From: Hyphomicrobiales bacterium | Lineage (GTDB): Bacteria; Pseudomonadota; Alphaproteobacteria; Rhizobiales; Rhizobiaceae | Direction of reading: 5' to 3' | DNA length: 64,000 nt | NCBI GenBank assembly: GCA_003577315.1 | Contig: QEVK01000015.1 | Location: 124,001-188,000, forward strand | Shown: one piece after another, positions 25,513-33,886 of the stretch | How the letters are laid out: every line of letters begins with the position of its first letter | Numbering within the stretch: position 1 is the first letter of the stretch | The notes under the pieces: model-generated | What the model saw: the letters and a program-made list of their open reading frames with translations, nothing else | The model's database searches: none | What the model was told of the DNA's origin: nothing | Made by a program: the position numbers and the translations under genes

Positions 25513-25740
25513 ATGGCAGACAACGCCACCACCGGCCCGGTCGAACTGGGCGCGGACATGGACTACGCCGAGCACGAGAAGACCTATTCGCTGTTCCTCG
25601 GCCTCACCAAGTACATCGCGTTGATAACCGCTGCGCTGCTGATCGCGATGGCGTTCGGCTTCTTCACGGCGGCGGGCTTCATCTCCTCCACCATCCTGTT
25701 CATCCTCATCTGCGCGGTCGGCGCCTACCTGCTGCGCTAG
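25513..25740 (+). CDS. aa3-type cytochrome c oxidase subunit IV
   Basis: Tiny accessory subunit (75 residues) of the bacterial aa3 oxidase. The DMDYAEHEKTYSLFLGLTKY block before a pair of hydrophobic stretches is the family signature. ATG 25513 follows GTGGAGGGAATTCGACC. It lies just upstream of the transhydrogenase genes, an arrangement I recall from other Hyphomicrobiales; the main oxidase genes are not in the window. Confidence 0.88.
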   Translation: MADNATTGPVELGADMDYAEHEKTYSLFLGLTKYIALITAALLIAMAFGFFTAAGFISSTILFILICAVGAYLLR

Positions 25741-25830
25741 CGCGGCGAGCCGGCGGCTGAAACGTGTTCCCCGCGGTCCGCGAGGCGGGCCGCAGGTGTC
25801 GGGGTGGGCTGAGCCCGAAAGGAATTGCCG

Positions 25831-27222
25831 GTGGGACAGGTAGTTTTCGTTCCGAAAGAGATTGACGCGATCGAGACGCGGGTCGCCGCCTCGCCGGAAA
25901 CGGTGAAGCGGCTGGTCGGGCTCGGCTTCCAGGTGGTGGTGGAGAAGGGCGCGGGCGATGCCTCGCGCATTCCCGACGCCGACTTTTCGGCCGCCGGCGC
26001 CGCCATCGGCAAGGCGTCCGATGCGGGCAGGGCCGATCTGGTCCTGAAGGTGCGCCGGCCGGGCACGGCCGAGCTTGCCGGCTACAAGCGCGGCGCGCTG
26101 GTCATCGCCACGGTCGACCCCTACGGCAACGAGGATGCGGTGGCCGCGCTGGCCAGGGCCGGCGTGTCGGCCTTCGCCATGGAGTTCATGCCGCGCATCA
26201 CCCGCGCGCAGGTCATGGACGTGCTGTCCAGCCAGGCCAACCTCGCCGGCTACCGCGCGGTGATCGACGCGGCCGCCGAATACGACCGGGCGCTGCCGAT
26301 GATGATGACGGCGGCGGGCACCGTGCCGGCCGCCAAGGTGTTCATCATGGGCGTCGGCGTTGCCGGCCTTCAGGCCATCGCCACCGCGCGGCGTCTCGGC
26401 GCGGTCGTCACCGCCACGGACGTTCGCCCCGCCGCAAAGGAGCAGGTCGCCTCGCTGGGCGCGAAGTTCCTCGCGGTCGAGGACGAGGAGTTCAAGGCGG
26501 CCGAGACCGCCGGCGGCTACGCCAAGGAGATGTCGAAGGAATACCAGGCCAAGCAGGCCGCGCTCACCGCCGACCACATCGCCAAGCAGGACATCGTCAT
26601 CACCACGGCGCTGATCCCCGGCCGCCCCGCGCCGAAGCTGGTCTCCGCCGCCATGGTCGCCTCGATGAAGCCCGGCTCGGTGATCGTCGACCTCGCGGTC
26701 GAGCGCGGCGGCAATGTCGAGGGCGCGGTGGCGGGCGAGATCGTCACCACCGCGAACAGGGTGAGGATCGTCGGCCACCTCAACGTGCCGGGTCGCGTCG
26801 CCTCCTCCTCGTCGCTGCTCTACGCCAAGAACCTCTACGCCTTCGTCGAGACGCTGGTCGACAAGGAGACCGGGACGCTCAAGGTCAATGTCGAGGACGA
26901 GCTGGTCAAGGCGACGCTGCTGACCCATGGGGGCAGGATCGTCCATCCGAACTTCGCCGATGCGAAGGTCGAGGCCGCGCCCGCGACGGCGAAGGCCGCC
27001 GACAACGCCGCTGACAAGGCCGGTCCCGGCAAGACGACCCCCGGCAAGGCGGCCGACGCCGCGCCGAAGAAGCGCGGGCGCAAGCCCGCCGTGCCGGCCG
27101 CCGCCGGCGACGCGCAGGCGGCCGCCGCGCCGAAGAAGCGCGGCCGTCCCGCCAAGGCGGCGAAGACCGAGCAGGACAAGGCCGAGCAGGACAAGGCCAA
27201 CCGGACCGAGGGAGGCGCGTGA
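25831..27222 (+). CDS. pntAA: NAD(P) transhydrogenase subunit alpha part 1 (PntAA) with AT-hook-like tail
   Basis: NAD(H)-binding domain I of proton-translocating transhydrogenase, which drives NADPH formation from NADH. Domain I features: [20 protein letters not shown], and the Rossmann motif [20 protein letters not shown] with the alanine-dehydrogenase-like [14 protein letters not shown] 25831 is favoured because GAAAGGA lies 8 nt upstream; TTG 25825 is too close to it. Length is 463, about 70-80 residues longer than split PntAA proteins: after residue ~385 the chain becomes Ala/Lys-rich with two PKKRGR motifs (about residues 412 and 434) and an EQDKAEQDK repeat. The stop overlaps pntAB. 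Confidence 0.92.
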   Translation: MGQVVFVPKEIDAIETRVAASPETVKRLVGLGFQVVVEKGAGDASRIPDADFSAAGAAIGKASDAGRADLVLKVRRPGTAELAGYKRGALVIATVDPYGNEDAVAALARAGVSAFAMEFMPRITRAQVMDVLSSQANLAGYRAVIDAAAEYDRALPMMMTAAGTVPAAKVFIMGVGVAGLQAIATARRLGAVVTATDVRPAAKEQVASLGAKFLAVEDEEFKAAETAGGYAKEMSKEYQAKQAALTADHIAKQDIVITTALIPGRPAPKLVSAAMVASMKPGSVIVDLAVERGGNVEGAVAGEIVTTANRVRIVGHLNVPGRVASSSSLLYAKNLYAFVETLVDKETGTLKVNVEDELVKATLLTHGGRIVHPNFADAKVEAAPATAKAADNAADKAGPGKTTPGKAADAAPKKRGRKPAVPAAAGDAQAAAAPKKRGRPAKAAKTEQDKAEQDKANRTEGGA

Positions 27223-27644
27223 TGGAAGAAAACGGCGCTCTGGAGCAGGCGATCAACCAGCTCGAGCAGGCGGCCGCCGCCGTGCGGCTGGCCTTCCAGG
27301 ACGAAAGGGCCGGGCAGGCCGCCGAGGCGGTCGCCGCCGGCGCGGGAGCCGCGACCGGGATCGACCCGTTCGTGTTCCGCTTCGCCATCTTCGTGCTGGC
27401 GATCTTCGTCGGCTACTACGTGGTGTGGTCGGTGACGCCGGCGCTGCACACGCCGCTGATGTCGGTCACCAACGCCATCTCGTCGGTCATCGTCGTCGGC
27501 GCGCTGCTCGCCGTCGGCATCTCCGCCTCGGGGCTCGCCACCGGCTTCGGCTTCGCAGCGCTGGTGCTCGCCTCGGTCAACATCTTCGGCGGCTTCCTCG
27601 TCACCCAGCGCATGCTGGCCATGTACAAGAAGAAAGAGAAGTGA
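27222..27644 (+). CDS. pntAB: NAD(P) transhydrogenase subunit alpha part 2 (PntAB)
   Basis: Membrane part of the alpha subunit in the split (three-gene) transhydrogenase. Three or four helices begin at about residue 50 ([20 protein letters not shown]), followed by [24 protein letters not shown], which is the proton-channel helix pair conserved in the family. 140 residues, with a hydrophilic N-terminal leader of about 45. ATG 27222 sits six bases after GGGAGG; the preceding GTG at 27219 is also in frame. Confidence 0.92.
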   Translation: MEENGALEQAINQLEQAAAAVRLAFQDERAGQAAEAVAAGAGAATGIDPFVFRFAIFVLAIFVGYYVVWSVTPALHTPLMSVTNAISSVIVVGALLAVGISASGLATGFGFAALVLASVNIFGGFLVTQRMLAMYKKKEK

Positions 27645-27653
27645 GCCTGACCG

Positions 27654-29615
27654 ATGAGTGAGAACCTCGCTTCCTTCCTCTACCTCGTTTCCGGCGTGCT
27701 GTTCATCATGGCGCTGCGCGGCCTGTCGCATCCGACGACCAGCCGCCAGGGCAACCTCTACGGCATGATCGGCATGACCATCGCCATCGCCACCACGCTG
27801 GTGCTGGCGGCGCCGTCGCTCAGTGGCTTCGTGATGATCGTGGCCGGCATCGCCATCGGCGGCGGCGTCGGCGCGGTGATCGCAAAGCGCATCGCCATGA
27901 CCTCGATGCCGCAGCTCGTCGCCGCCTTCCACTCGCTCGTCGGCCTCGCCGCCGTGCTGGTGGCGGCGGCCGCCGTCTACGCGCCGGAAAGCTTCGGCGT
28001 CGGCACGGTCGGCCACATCCACACCCAGGCGATCATCGAGATGAGCCTCGGCGTCGCGATCGGCGCCATCACCTTCACCGGCTCGATCATCGCCTTCCTC
28101 AAGCTCGACGGCCGCATGTCGGGCAAGCCGATCATGCTGCCGGGCCGCCATGCGGTGAACGCGGCGATCGCGATTGCGCTGGTCGTGCTCGTCGTCATGC
28201 TGGTCTCGACCCAGTCGACCACCGTCTTCTGGCTGATCGTGGCGCTGTCGCTGCTTCTGGGCGTGCTGATCATCATCCCCATCGGCGGCGCCGACATGCC
28301 CGTCGTCGTGTCGATGCTCAACTCCTATTCGGGCTGGGCCGCGGCCGGCATCGGCTTCACGCTCGGCAACCTGGCGCTGATCATCACCGGCGCGCTGGTC
28401 GGCTCCTCGGGCGCGATCCTGTCCTACATCATGTGCAAGGGCATGAACCGCTCCTTCATCTCTGTCATCCTCGGCGGCTTCGGCGGCGAGACGGCGGCGG
28501 CCTCGGACGACGGCATCGAGCGCACGGTCAAGCAGGGCTCGGCTGACGACGCCGCCTTCCTGATGAAGAACGCCTCGAAGGTCATCATCGTGCCGGGCTA
28601 CGGCATGGCGGTCGCCCAGGCGCAGCACGCGCTGCGCGAGATGGCCGACAAGCTCAAGGAGGCCGGCGTCGAGGTCAAGTACGCCATCCACCCGGTCGCG
28701 GGCCGCATGCCCGGCCACATGAACGTGCTTCTGGCCGAGGCCAACGTGCCCTATGACGAGGTGTTCGAGCTGGAGGACATCAACTCCGAGTTCGCGCAGG
28801 CCGACGTCGCCTATGTCATCGGCGCCAACGACGTGACCAACCCGTCGGCGCGCGACGACAAGTCCTCGCCGATCTACGGCATGCCGATCCTCGACGTCGA
28901 CAAGGCGCGCACCTGCCTGTTCGTCAAGCGCTCGCTCGGCTCCGGCTATGCCGGCATCGACAACACGCTGCGTCGCGGGCCGGGGCTGGCACAGCCTCGC
29001 CGTCGAGGCCGACGGGCGTCTGATCCTCAAGTTTCCCGAAGGCGGGGAAGCCTGCGCGGCGTTGCGGCGCGAGGCGCGGCTGCTCGCCGCCGTCGGCCCG
29101 CATCTGACGATGCCGGTGCCGCGCATGACGCTGCACGAGGGGCCGCCGCTGCATTCCATGCACGGGAAGCTGCCCGGCGGCACGCTGGAGCGCGCGGCCT
29201 ATGCGCGGCTTGCCGAGCCGGCAAAGGACCGGCTCGCCGCCGATCTGGCGCTGTTCTTCGCCGAGCTGCACGCCCTCGACGTCGAGGCAATGCGCGAGGC
29301 GGGTGCGCGGCCCGTCGGCTGGTGGGACACTTCCGACGGGACGCTCGCCCCCGTCTGGGATATGCTGCCGCGCGCGATCGCGGCCGAGGCGGCCGGGGCG
29401 CTCGCCGCCTTCCGCGCGCTCGGGCCGGACCCGCTCGGCGAGCGCTACGGCTTCTTCGACGCCCATGGCTGGAACATGGCCTTCGACGAAGCGGCGCAGC
29501 GGCTCAACGGTATCTTCGATTTCGCCGATTCCGGCGTCGCTCCCGTCCATCGCGAGTTCGCGCCCGTCTCGCTGGTCGAGCCGGACCTTGCCGCAAGGGC
29601 GGCACGCGCCTATGA
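27654..29615 (+). CDS. pntB: NAD(P) transhydrogenase subunit beta, C-terminus lost and replaced (PntB)
   Basis: Membrane domain II plus NADP(H)-binding domain III. Everything is regular up to FVKRSLGSGYAGIDNTL (codon 439, ending at 28970): helices to about residue 260, then VIIVPGYGMAVAQAQHAL, HPVAGRMPGHMNVLLAEANV and YVIGANDVTNP. Family members continue for about 24 more residues (F-F-x-x-x-x-T-x-M-L-F-G-D-A-K...), which form part of the NADP site. Here they are missing: the frame runs into an out-of-frame Arg-rich reading of the next gene until 29615, giving a 653-residue chimera. Activity is doubtful. A genomic deletion or an assembly error at about 28970 would both explain it. Confidence 0.8.
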   Translation: MSENLASFLYLVSGVLFIMALRGLSHPTTSRQGNLYGMIGMTIAIATTLVLAAPSLSGFVMIVAGIAIGGGVGAVIAKRIAMTSMPQLVAAFHSLVGLAAVLVAAAAVYAPESFGVGTVGHIHTQAIIEMSLGVAIGAITFTGSIIAFLKLDGRMSGKPIMLPGRHAVNAAIAIALVVLVVMLVSTQSTTVFWLIVALSLLLGVLIIIPIGGADMPVVVSMLNSYSGWAAAGIGFTLGNLALIITGALVGSSGAILSYIMCKGMNRSFISVILGGFGGETAAASDDGIERTVKQGSADDAAFLMKNASKVIIVPGYGMAVAQAQHALREMADKLKEAGVEVKYAIHPVAGRMPGHMNVLLAEANVPYDEVFELEDINSEFAQADVAYVIGANDVTNPSARDDKSSPIYGMPILDVDKARTCLFVKRSLGSGYAGIDNTLRRGPGLAQPRRRGRRASDPQVSRRRGSLRGVAARGAAARRRRPASDDAGAAHDAARGAAAAFHAREAARRHAGARGLCAACRAGKGPARRRSGAVLRRAARPRRRGNARGGCAARRLVGHFRRDARPRLGYAAARDRGRGGRGARRLPRARAGPARRALRLLRRPWLEHGLRRSGAAAQRYLRFRRFRRRSRPSRVRARLAGRAGPCRKGGTRL

Positions 29616-29772
29616 GCGGGCCACCGGCCGGCCGCTCGACCGGCGGCGCATCTTCCTCATCACCGCCGCGATGCGGCTGTCGGAGCTTGCCGGGGAGATC
29701 GCGGCGCGCGGCAATGTGGAGTGGGTGCGCGGCCTCGTGGTAGAATGGTTCACGCAGCGGGCCGTGCGCTGA
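28948..29772 (+). pseudogene. N-terminally truncated aminoglycoside-phosphotransferase-like kinase
   Basis: APH/choline-kinase-fold phosphotransferase of unknown substrate. Recognisable sequence starts at GRGWHSLAVEADGRLILKFP, the end of the first beta hairpin, so perhaps 20-30 N-terminal residues are gone; the in-frame ATG at 28948 and the next ~9 codons belong to pntB read in another frame. The remainder looks intact: Glu in RREARLLAAV, catalytic-loop equivalent FFDAHGWNMAFD (His and Asn) and metal-binding IFDFADSG. About 20-30 missing residues plus loss of its own start make it a probable gene remnant, though translation from 28948 cannot be excluded. Confidence 0.65.
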
Positions 29773-29860
29773 CGGCGGGGCCGCTTCGGCCGGGCGCTTG
29801 CAAGCGGTTAGCCGGCTGCTATGGTTCCTGCCACATTCGCCGATCCGCGCTTGCGGATAA

Positions 29861-29888
29861 TTGCAGTATCGTCATCGAACTGTATCAT
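29861..29888 (+). promoter_or_regulatory. Probable promoter of the polyamine-type ABC operon
   Basis: TTGCAG, 16-bp spacer, TATCAT, in an AT-rich stretch 48-75 bp before the receptor start. Just upstream lie ATCCGC-GCTT-GCGGAT (29843-29858) and the perfect 12-bp palindrome CGCTTGCAAGCG (29795-29806), either of which could be an operator. Confidence 0.5.
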
Positions 29889-29935
29889 AGCGAAAATAAA
29901 CGCGGGCAATCCGCAACAAGCAGGGAGAGATTTCC

Positions 29936-31060
29936 ATGACCGCCATCCATCGCCGCACCCTCCTGAAAGGCGCGGCCGCCACGGCCGGCCTGACGCTCGC
30001 CGCGCCGTTCGTGTCGAGGACCTGGGCGCAGGGCTCGTCCGGCTCGGTCAACATCTTCGCCTGGGCGGGCTATCTCAACGACGACATCCTCGGCGCGTTC
30101 GAGAAGGCCACCGGCATCAAGGCCAACTACACGCCCTACGGCACCAACGACGAGCTGCTCAACCAGCTCCGCGCCAACAACGGCGCCGGCTTCGACATCA
30201 TCTGGCCGACCGTCGACCGCGTGCCGAACTATGTCGAGTTCGGCCTCGTGCAGCCGATCGACGAATCGAAGGTCGAGGTCGCCCGCTGCCTGCCGAGCGC
30301 CTGGACCAACTCGGCCAATCTCGGCGCCGTCGTCGACGGCAAGCGCTACCAGGTGCCGGCCGACTGGGGCACGGAGGCGATCGCCTTCGACCGCGACCAG
30401 CAGCCGCTCGAATACGGCTCGGCTTCCTACGGCGACATCTGGAAGCCGGAGAACGCGGGCAAGGCCACCGTGCGCGGCCATTCGAGCCTCGTCGGCCTCG
30501 GCCTGTGGCTGGAGGCCGAGGGCAAGCTGCCGCGGCCGCTGCTCGACGCCTTCAAGACGCCGGAGGCGCAGGTCGAGGTCTTCGACGCGATCCTGGTCGA
30601 GGCCATCGCCCGCAAGGGCAACATCGTCCAGTTCTGGTCGAACGAGAACGAGGCGCAGGGCGCGTTCCGCGTCAACGGCGCCACCATCGGCCAGACCTGG
30701 GATTCGACCGCCGCCGCGCTCGCCAAGGAAGGGCTGCCGGTGGGCTTCATCGCGCCGAAGGAAGGCGCGCTCGCCTGGATGGAGGGCGTGTCGATCCCCT
30801 CGGGCGCGGCCAATCTGGAGCAGGCCTACGCCTTCATCAACTGGTTCCTGACGCCGGAAGCGGGCGCGGCCTATTCCAACGCCACCTCGATCAACTCGAC
30901 GGCGGTGGGCGCGGCCGACCTGCTCTCCGACGAGGCCAAGGCGTTCTTCGCCGCCGCCTATCCGGGCGACGCGCTCGACAAGCTGTGGTGGTGGCCGGTG
31001 CAGGAAAGCTGGTACGTGGCCAAGCGCAACGAGTATCAGGACAAGTTCCTCTCGGCCTGA
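29936..31060 (+). CDS. PotD/PotF-type extracellular solute-binding protein
   Basis: Periplasmic receptor of a polyamine/opine-type ABC importer, 374 residues. A twin-arginine signal (HRRTLLKGAAATAGLTLAA) and a cleavage site after RTWAQ are seen. Family body: NIFAWAGYLNDDILGAFEKA, FDIIWPTVDRVPNYVEFGLV, YQVPADWGTEAIAFDR, and the ligand-pocket-like GQTWDSTAAAL. Good ribosome site (CAGGGAGAG). It opens a four-gene operon. Polyamines are the default guess; other amines or carboxylates are possible because the acidic ligand residues of PotD cannot be aligned by eye. Confidence 0.88.
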   Translation: MTAIHRRTLLKGAAATAGLTLAAPFVSRTWAQGSSGSVNIFAWAGYLNDDILGAFEKATGIKANYTPYGTNDELLNQLRANNGAGFDIIWPTVDRVPNYVEFGLVQPIDESKVEVARCLPSAWTNSANLGAVVDGKRYQVPADWGTEAIAFDRDQQPLEYGSASYGDIWKPENAGKATVRGHSSLVGLGLWLEAEGKLPRPLLDAFKTPEAQVEVFDAILVEAIARKGNIVQFWSNENEAQGAFRVNGATIGQTWDSTAAALAKEGLPVGFIAPKEGALAWMEGVSIPSGAANLEQAYAFINWFLTPEAGAAYSNATSINSTAVGAADLLSDEAKAFFAAAYPGDALDKLWWWPVQESWYVAKRNEYQDKFLSA

Positions 31061-31069
31061 CGATCCTTC

Positions 31070-31097
31070 GGCCGGGGGCGGTCCGCCGCCCCCGGCC
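31070..31097. promoter_or_regulatory. GC hairpin between receptor and ATPase genes
   Basis: Perfect 12-bp stem GGCCGGGGGCGG / CCGCCCCCGGCC with a TCCG loop, nine bases after the receptor stop. No T-run follows, so partial termination or protection of the receptor mRNA 3' end is more likely than full termination. Confidence 0.6.
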
Positions 31098-31115
31098 TCC
31101 TGACGAGGAGGAACG

Positions 31116-32180
31116 ATGTCGCGTTCCGTCGAGCTTCACGACGTCGGCATGAGTTTCGGCGCCACGCGCGCCGTCCGCGACGTGTCCTTCACCGTCGAGG
31201 GCGGCGAGTTCTTCTCGATCCTCGGGCCTTCCGGCTGCGGCAAGACCACGCTGCTGCGCATGATCGCCGGCTTCCTGGAGCCGACGGAAGGCCGCATCCT
31301 GATCGGCGGCCGCGACATGGCGGGGCTTGCGCCCAACCAGCGGCCCACGGCGATGATCTTCCAGACGCTGGCGCTGTTCCCGCTGATGAGCGTGTGGGAG
31401 AACATCGCCTTCGGGCTGGAGGCGCGCGGCGCGTCCAGGGCCGAGCGGCGCAGGAAGGCGGCCGAGCTTCTCAAGCTGATCGCGCTCGAAGGCTATGGCG
31501 ACAGGAAGCCCGGCGAGCTTTCCGGCGGCCAGAGGCAGCGCGTGGCTATCGCGCGTGCGCTCGCGGTCGAGCCGCAGGTGCTCCTCCTCGACGAGCCGCT
31601 GTCGGCGCTCGACCTCAAGCTGCGCCAGCACATGCGCGCCGAGCTGCGCGCGCTCCAGAAGCGCACCGGCGTGACCTTCATCTACATCACCCACGACCAG
31701 TCGGAGGCGCTCGCCATGTCCGACCGCATCGCGGTGATGTCGGCGGGCGTGCTTCAGCAGGTCGGCGCCCCGCGCGACCTCTACGACAACCCGCAGACGC
31801 CCTTCGTGGCCAACTTCGTCGGCGAGACCAACGCCGTTCCCGGCAAGGTGGCCGAGCTCGCGGACGGCTTCGCCGTGGTCGAGACCGGCATGGGGCGGCT
31901 GCGCGGCCGCGCCGGCCCCGGCCTCGGCGTCGGGCAGGACGCGACCCTTTACGTGCGGCCCGAGGCGCTCGGCGCGGCCGGGGCCGGCAACCGCCTGACC
32001 GCGACGGTCGAGCGCATCGACTTCGAGGGCGCGTTCGCGCTGGCGCACGGCCATTTCGACGACGGCGCGGCGCTCGTCGCCGCCATTCCCGGCACCGAGC
32101 TGGAGAACGCGCCCGGGATCGGCGGCCGCGCCGCCTTCGGCTTCTCGCCCGAGCGGGCGGTGGTGCTGCCCGATGGCTGA
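31116..32180 (+). CDS. Polyamine-type ABC importer ATPase (PotA type)
   Basis: Nucleotide-binding subunit, 354 residues. Walker A ILGPSGCGKTTLLRMIAGF near residue 38, Q-loop IFQTLALFPLM, signature LSGGQRQRVAIARALA, Walker B LLLDEPLSALD, switch His in YITHDQSEALAMSDR, and a C-terminal TOBE domain from about residue 270. It starts after CGAGGAGGAACG. Its last eight bases overlap the first permease gene. Confidence 0.92.
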   Translation: MSRSVELHDVGMSFGATRAVRDVSFTVEGGEFFSILGPSGCGKTTLLRMIAGFLEPTEGRILIGGRDMAGLAPNQRPTAMIFQTLALFPLMSVWENIAFGLEARGASRAERRRKAAELLKLIALEGYGDRKPGELSGGQRQRVAIARALAVEPQVLLLDEPLSALDLKLRQHMRAELRALQKRTGVTFIYITHDQSEALAMSDRIAVMSAGVLQQVGAPRDLYDNPQTPFVANFVGETNAVPGKVAELADGFAVVETGMGRLRGRAGPGLGVGQDATLYVRPEALGAAGAGNRLTATVERIDFEGAFALAHGHFDDGAALVAAIPGTELENAPGIGGRAAFGFSPERAVVLPDG

Positions 32181-33054
32181 GCTCTACCGGCGATTCGGCG
32201 CGGGGCTCGCCACGGTCTTCGTGGCGCTGGTCCTCCTGTGGCTGGTCGGCATGGTGCTGGCGCCCAACGTCATGATGATCGACTATGCGCTGCGGCCCAA
32301 CCTGCCGCCGGCGCGGATCGGCGGGCCGGACGACGTCTATTCGCTCGACAACATCCTCTACCTCGCCAACGAGGGCGTACACCGCGCCATCTTCCTCAAG
32401 ACGGTGTGGGCGAGCGCCTTCGTCGCCTTCGTCACCTTCGTCGTCTGCTACCCGCTCGCCTTCTGGCTCGCCCAGCACGCCACGCCCGCCCAGACCGGCA
32501 TCGCCATCCTGGCGCTGACGATCCCCTTCTGGATCAACGAGGTCTTGCGCACGCTCGCCTGGTACATCCTTCTCGCCTTTCGCGGGCCGCTCAACGCGCT
32601 GCTGCTCGGGCTCGGCGTCATCGACGAGCCGATGCGCTGGTATGGAAACGGCGGCGTGCTCGCCGGCATGGTCTACGCCTACATCCTGTTCATGCTGTTC
32701 CCGATCTACAACTCGATCGAGAGCCTGGAGAAGGCGCAGATCGAGGCCGCGCGCGACCTCGGCGCCTCGACCTGGCGCATCCACTGGCGCGTCGTCATCC
32801 CGCACGCCAAGGCCGGCATCGCCACGGGCTGCGTCTTCACCTTCATGCTGGCGGCCGGCTCCTACGTCGCGCCGGCGCTGCTGGGCGCGCCGGGCAGCCG
32901 CTGGTTCACCGAGATCATCTACAACTGGTTCTTCGAGGGCGGCGACTGGAACCGCGGCGCGGCCTATGCGCTGGTGCTTCTGGTCCTGTGCCTCGCCGTG
33001 GTGCTGGCGACGCTGAAGCTCGCCCGCGTCAACCTCGCGGACGTGACGAAATGA
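32173..33054 (+). CDS. Polyamine-type ABC permease (PotB type)
   Basis: First permease, 293 residues, six helices. The coupling motif EAA-loop is ESLEKAQIEAARDLGASTWR followed by IHWRVVIPHAKAGI (about residues 185-220). Typical of PotB is a long first periplasmic loop (here about residues 35-75). The ATG overlaps potA-type coding by eight bases, and the stop overlaps the next ATG. Confidence 0.92.
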   Translation: MAELYRRFGAGLATVFVALVLLWLVGMVLAPNVMMIDYALRPNLPPARIGGPDDVYSLDNILYLANEGVHRAIFLKTVWASAFVAFVTFVVCYPLAFWLAQHATPAQTGIAILALTIPFWINEVLRTLAWYILLAFRGPLNALLLGLGVIDEPMRWYGNGGVLAGMVYAYILFMLFPIYNSIESLEKAQIEAARDLGASTWRIHWRVVIPHAKAGIATGCVFTFMLAAGSYVAPALLGAPGSRWFTEIIYNWFFEGGDWNRGAAYALVLLVLCLAVVLATLKLARVNLADVTK

Positions 33055-33869
33055 GCGCGGCCGACCGCATCGCGCGCCTCGTGTTCGGCCTCTACATGGC
33101 GGCCTTCTTCCTCTATCTGTTCGCGCCGCTGGTGGTGATGTCGGCCGCCACTTTCAACACCAGCCGCTTCCCGACGGTGACGCCGTGGCAGGGCACGACG
33201 CTGCAATGGTTCGCAGCGCTGTGGAACGACCGGCCGATGTGGCAGTCGGTGTGGACGTCGCTCGTCGTCGCCTTCTTCGTGGTGCTGGTGGCGCTGCCGG
33301 TCGGCACGGCGGCGGCGCTGATCCTGACCAGCCTGCACGCGCGGGCGCGCTCGTTCCTCTACGCGCTGATGGTGTCGCCGCTGCTCACGCCCGGCGTCGT
33401 CATCGGCATCGCCACGCTGGTGCTGTGGCGCCAGCTCGGCGTCGGCGGCGGCCTGTTCCTGATCGTGGTGGCGCAGGCGAGCTTCATCATCTGCTACGTG
33501 ATGCTGATGGTGGCGGCGCGCCTGCAACGCTTCGACCGCACGCAGGAGGAGGCCGCGCTCGGCCTCGGCGCCTCGAAGTTCATGGTCTTCCGCCGCGTGC
33601 TCTTGCCGTTCCTGCGGCCGGCGCTGATCGCCGCCGCCTTCCTCGCCGTGCTGCAATCGATCGAGAACTACAACACCACGCTGTTCGTGCGCGGCTTCGA
33701 CACGCCGCTGACGGTCTATATCGCCACCAAGGTGCGCACCGGGCTGACGCCGGCCGTCAACGCGCTGGCGCTGATCATGATCGCGATCACGGTGCTGGGC
33801 GCCGTCGCCTACGAGGTCGCGCGCCGCCGGCGGGCCGCCGCGCAGCACGCCGCCCGGGAGCCGGGCTGA
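33051..33869 (+). CDS. Polyamine-type ABC permease (PotC type)
   Basis: Second permease, 272 residues, six helices. EAA loop: TQEEAALGLGASKFMVFRRV then LLPFLRPALIAA. SAATFNTSRFPTVTPWQGTT after helix 1 is the usual PotC periplasmic stretch. ATGA overlap with the upstream permease shows translational coupling. Last gene of the operon; 17 bp on, the TPR gene approaches from the other strand. Confidence 0.92.
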   Translation: MSAADRIARLVFGLYMAAFFLYLFAPLVVMSAATFNTSRFPTVTPWQGTTLQWFAALWNDRPMWQSVWTSLVVAFFVVLVALPVGTAAALILTSLHARARSFLYALMVSPLLTPGVVIGIATLVLWRQLGVGGGLFLIVVAQASFIICYVMLMVAARLQRFDRTQEEAALGLGASKFMVFRRVLLPFLRPALIAAAFLAVLQSIENYNTTLFVRGFDTPLTVYIATKVRTGLTPAVNALALIMIAITVLGAVAYEVARRRRAAAQHAAREPG

Positions 33870-33886
33870 GGGATTGCCGCTTTTTG

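Noticed and set aside
28940-29000. Transposon or insertion sequence causing the pntB break
   Set aside because: No transposase frame, terminal inverted repeats or target-site duplication can be seen around 28970; the join is direct.
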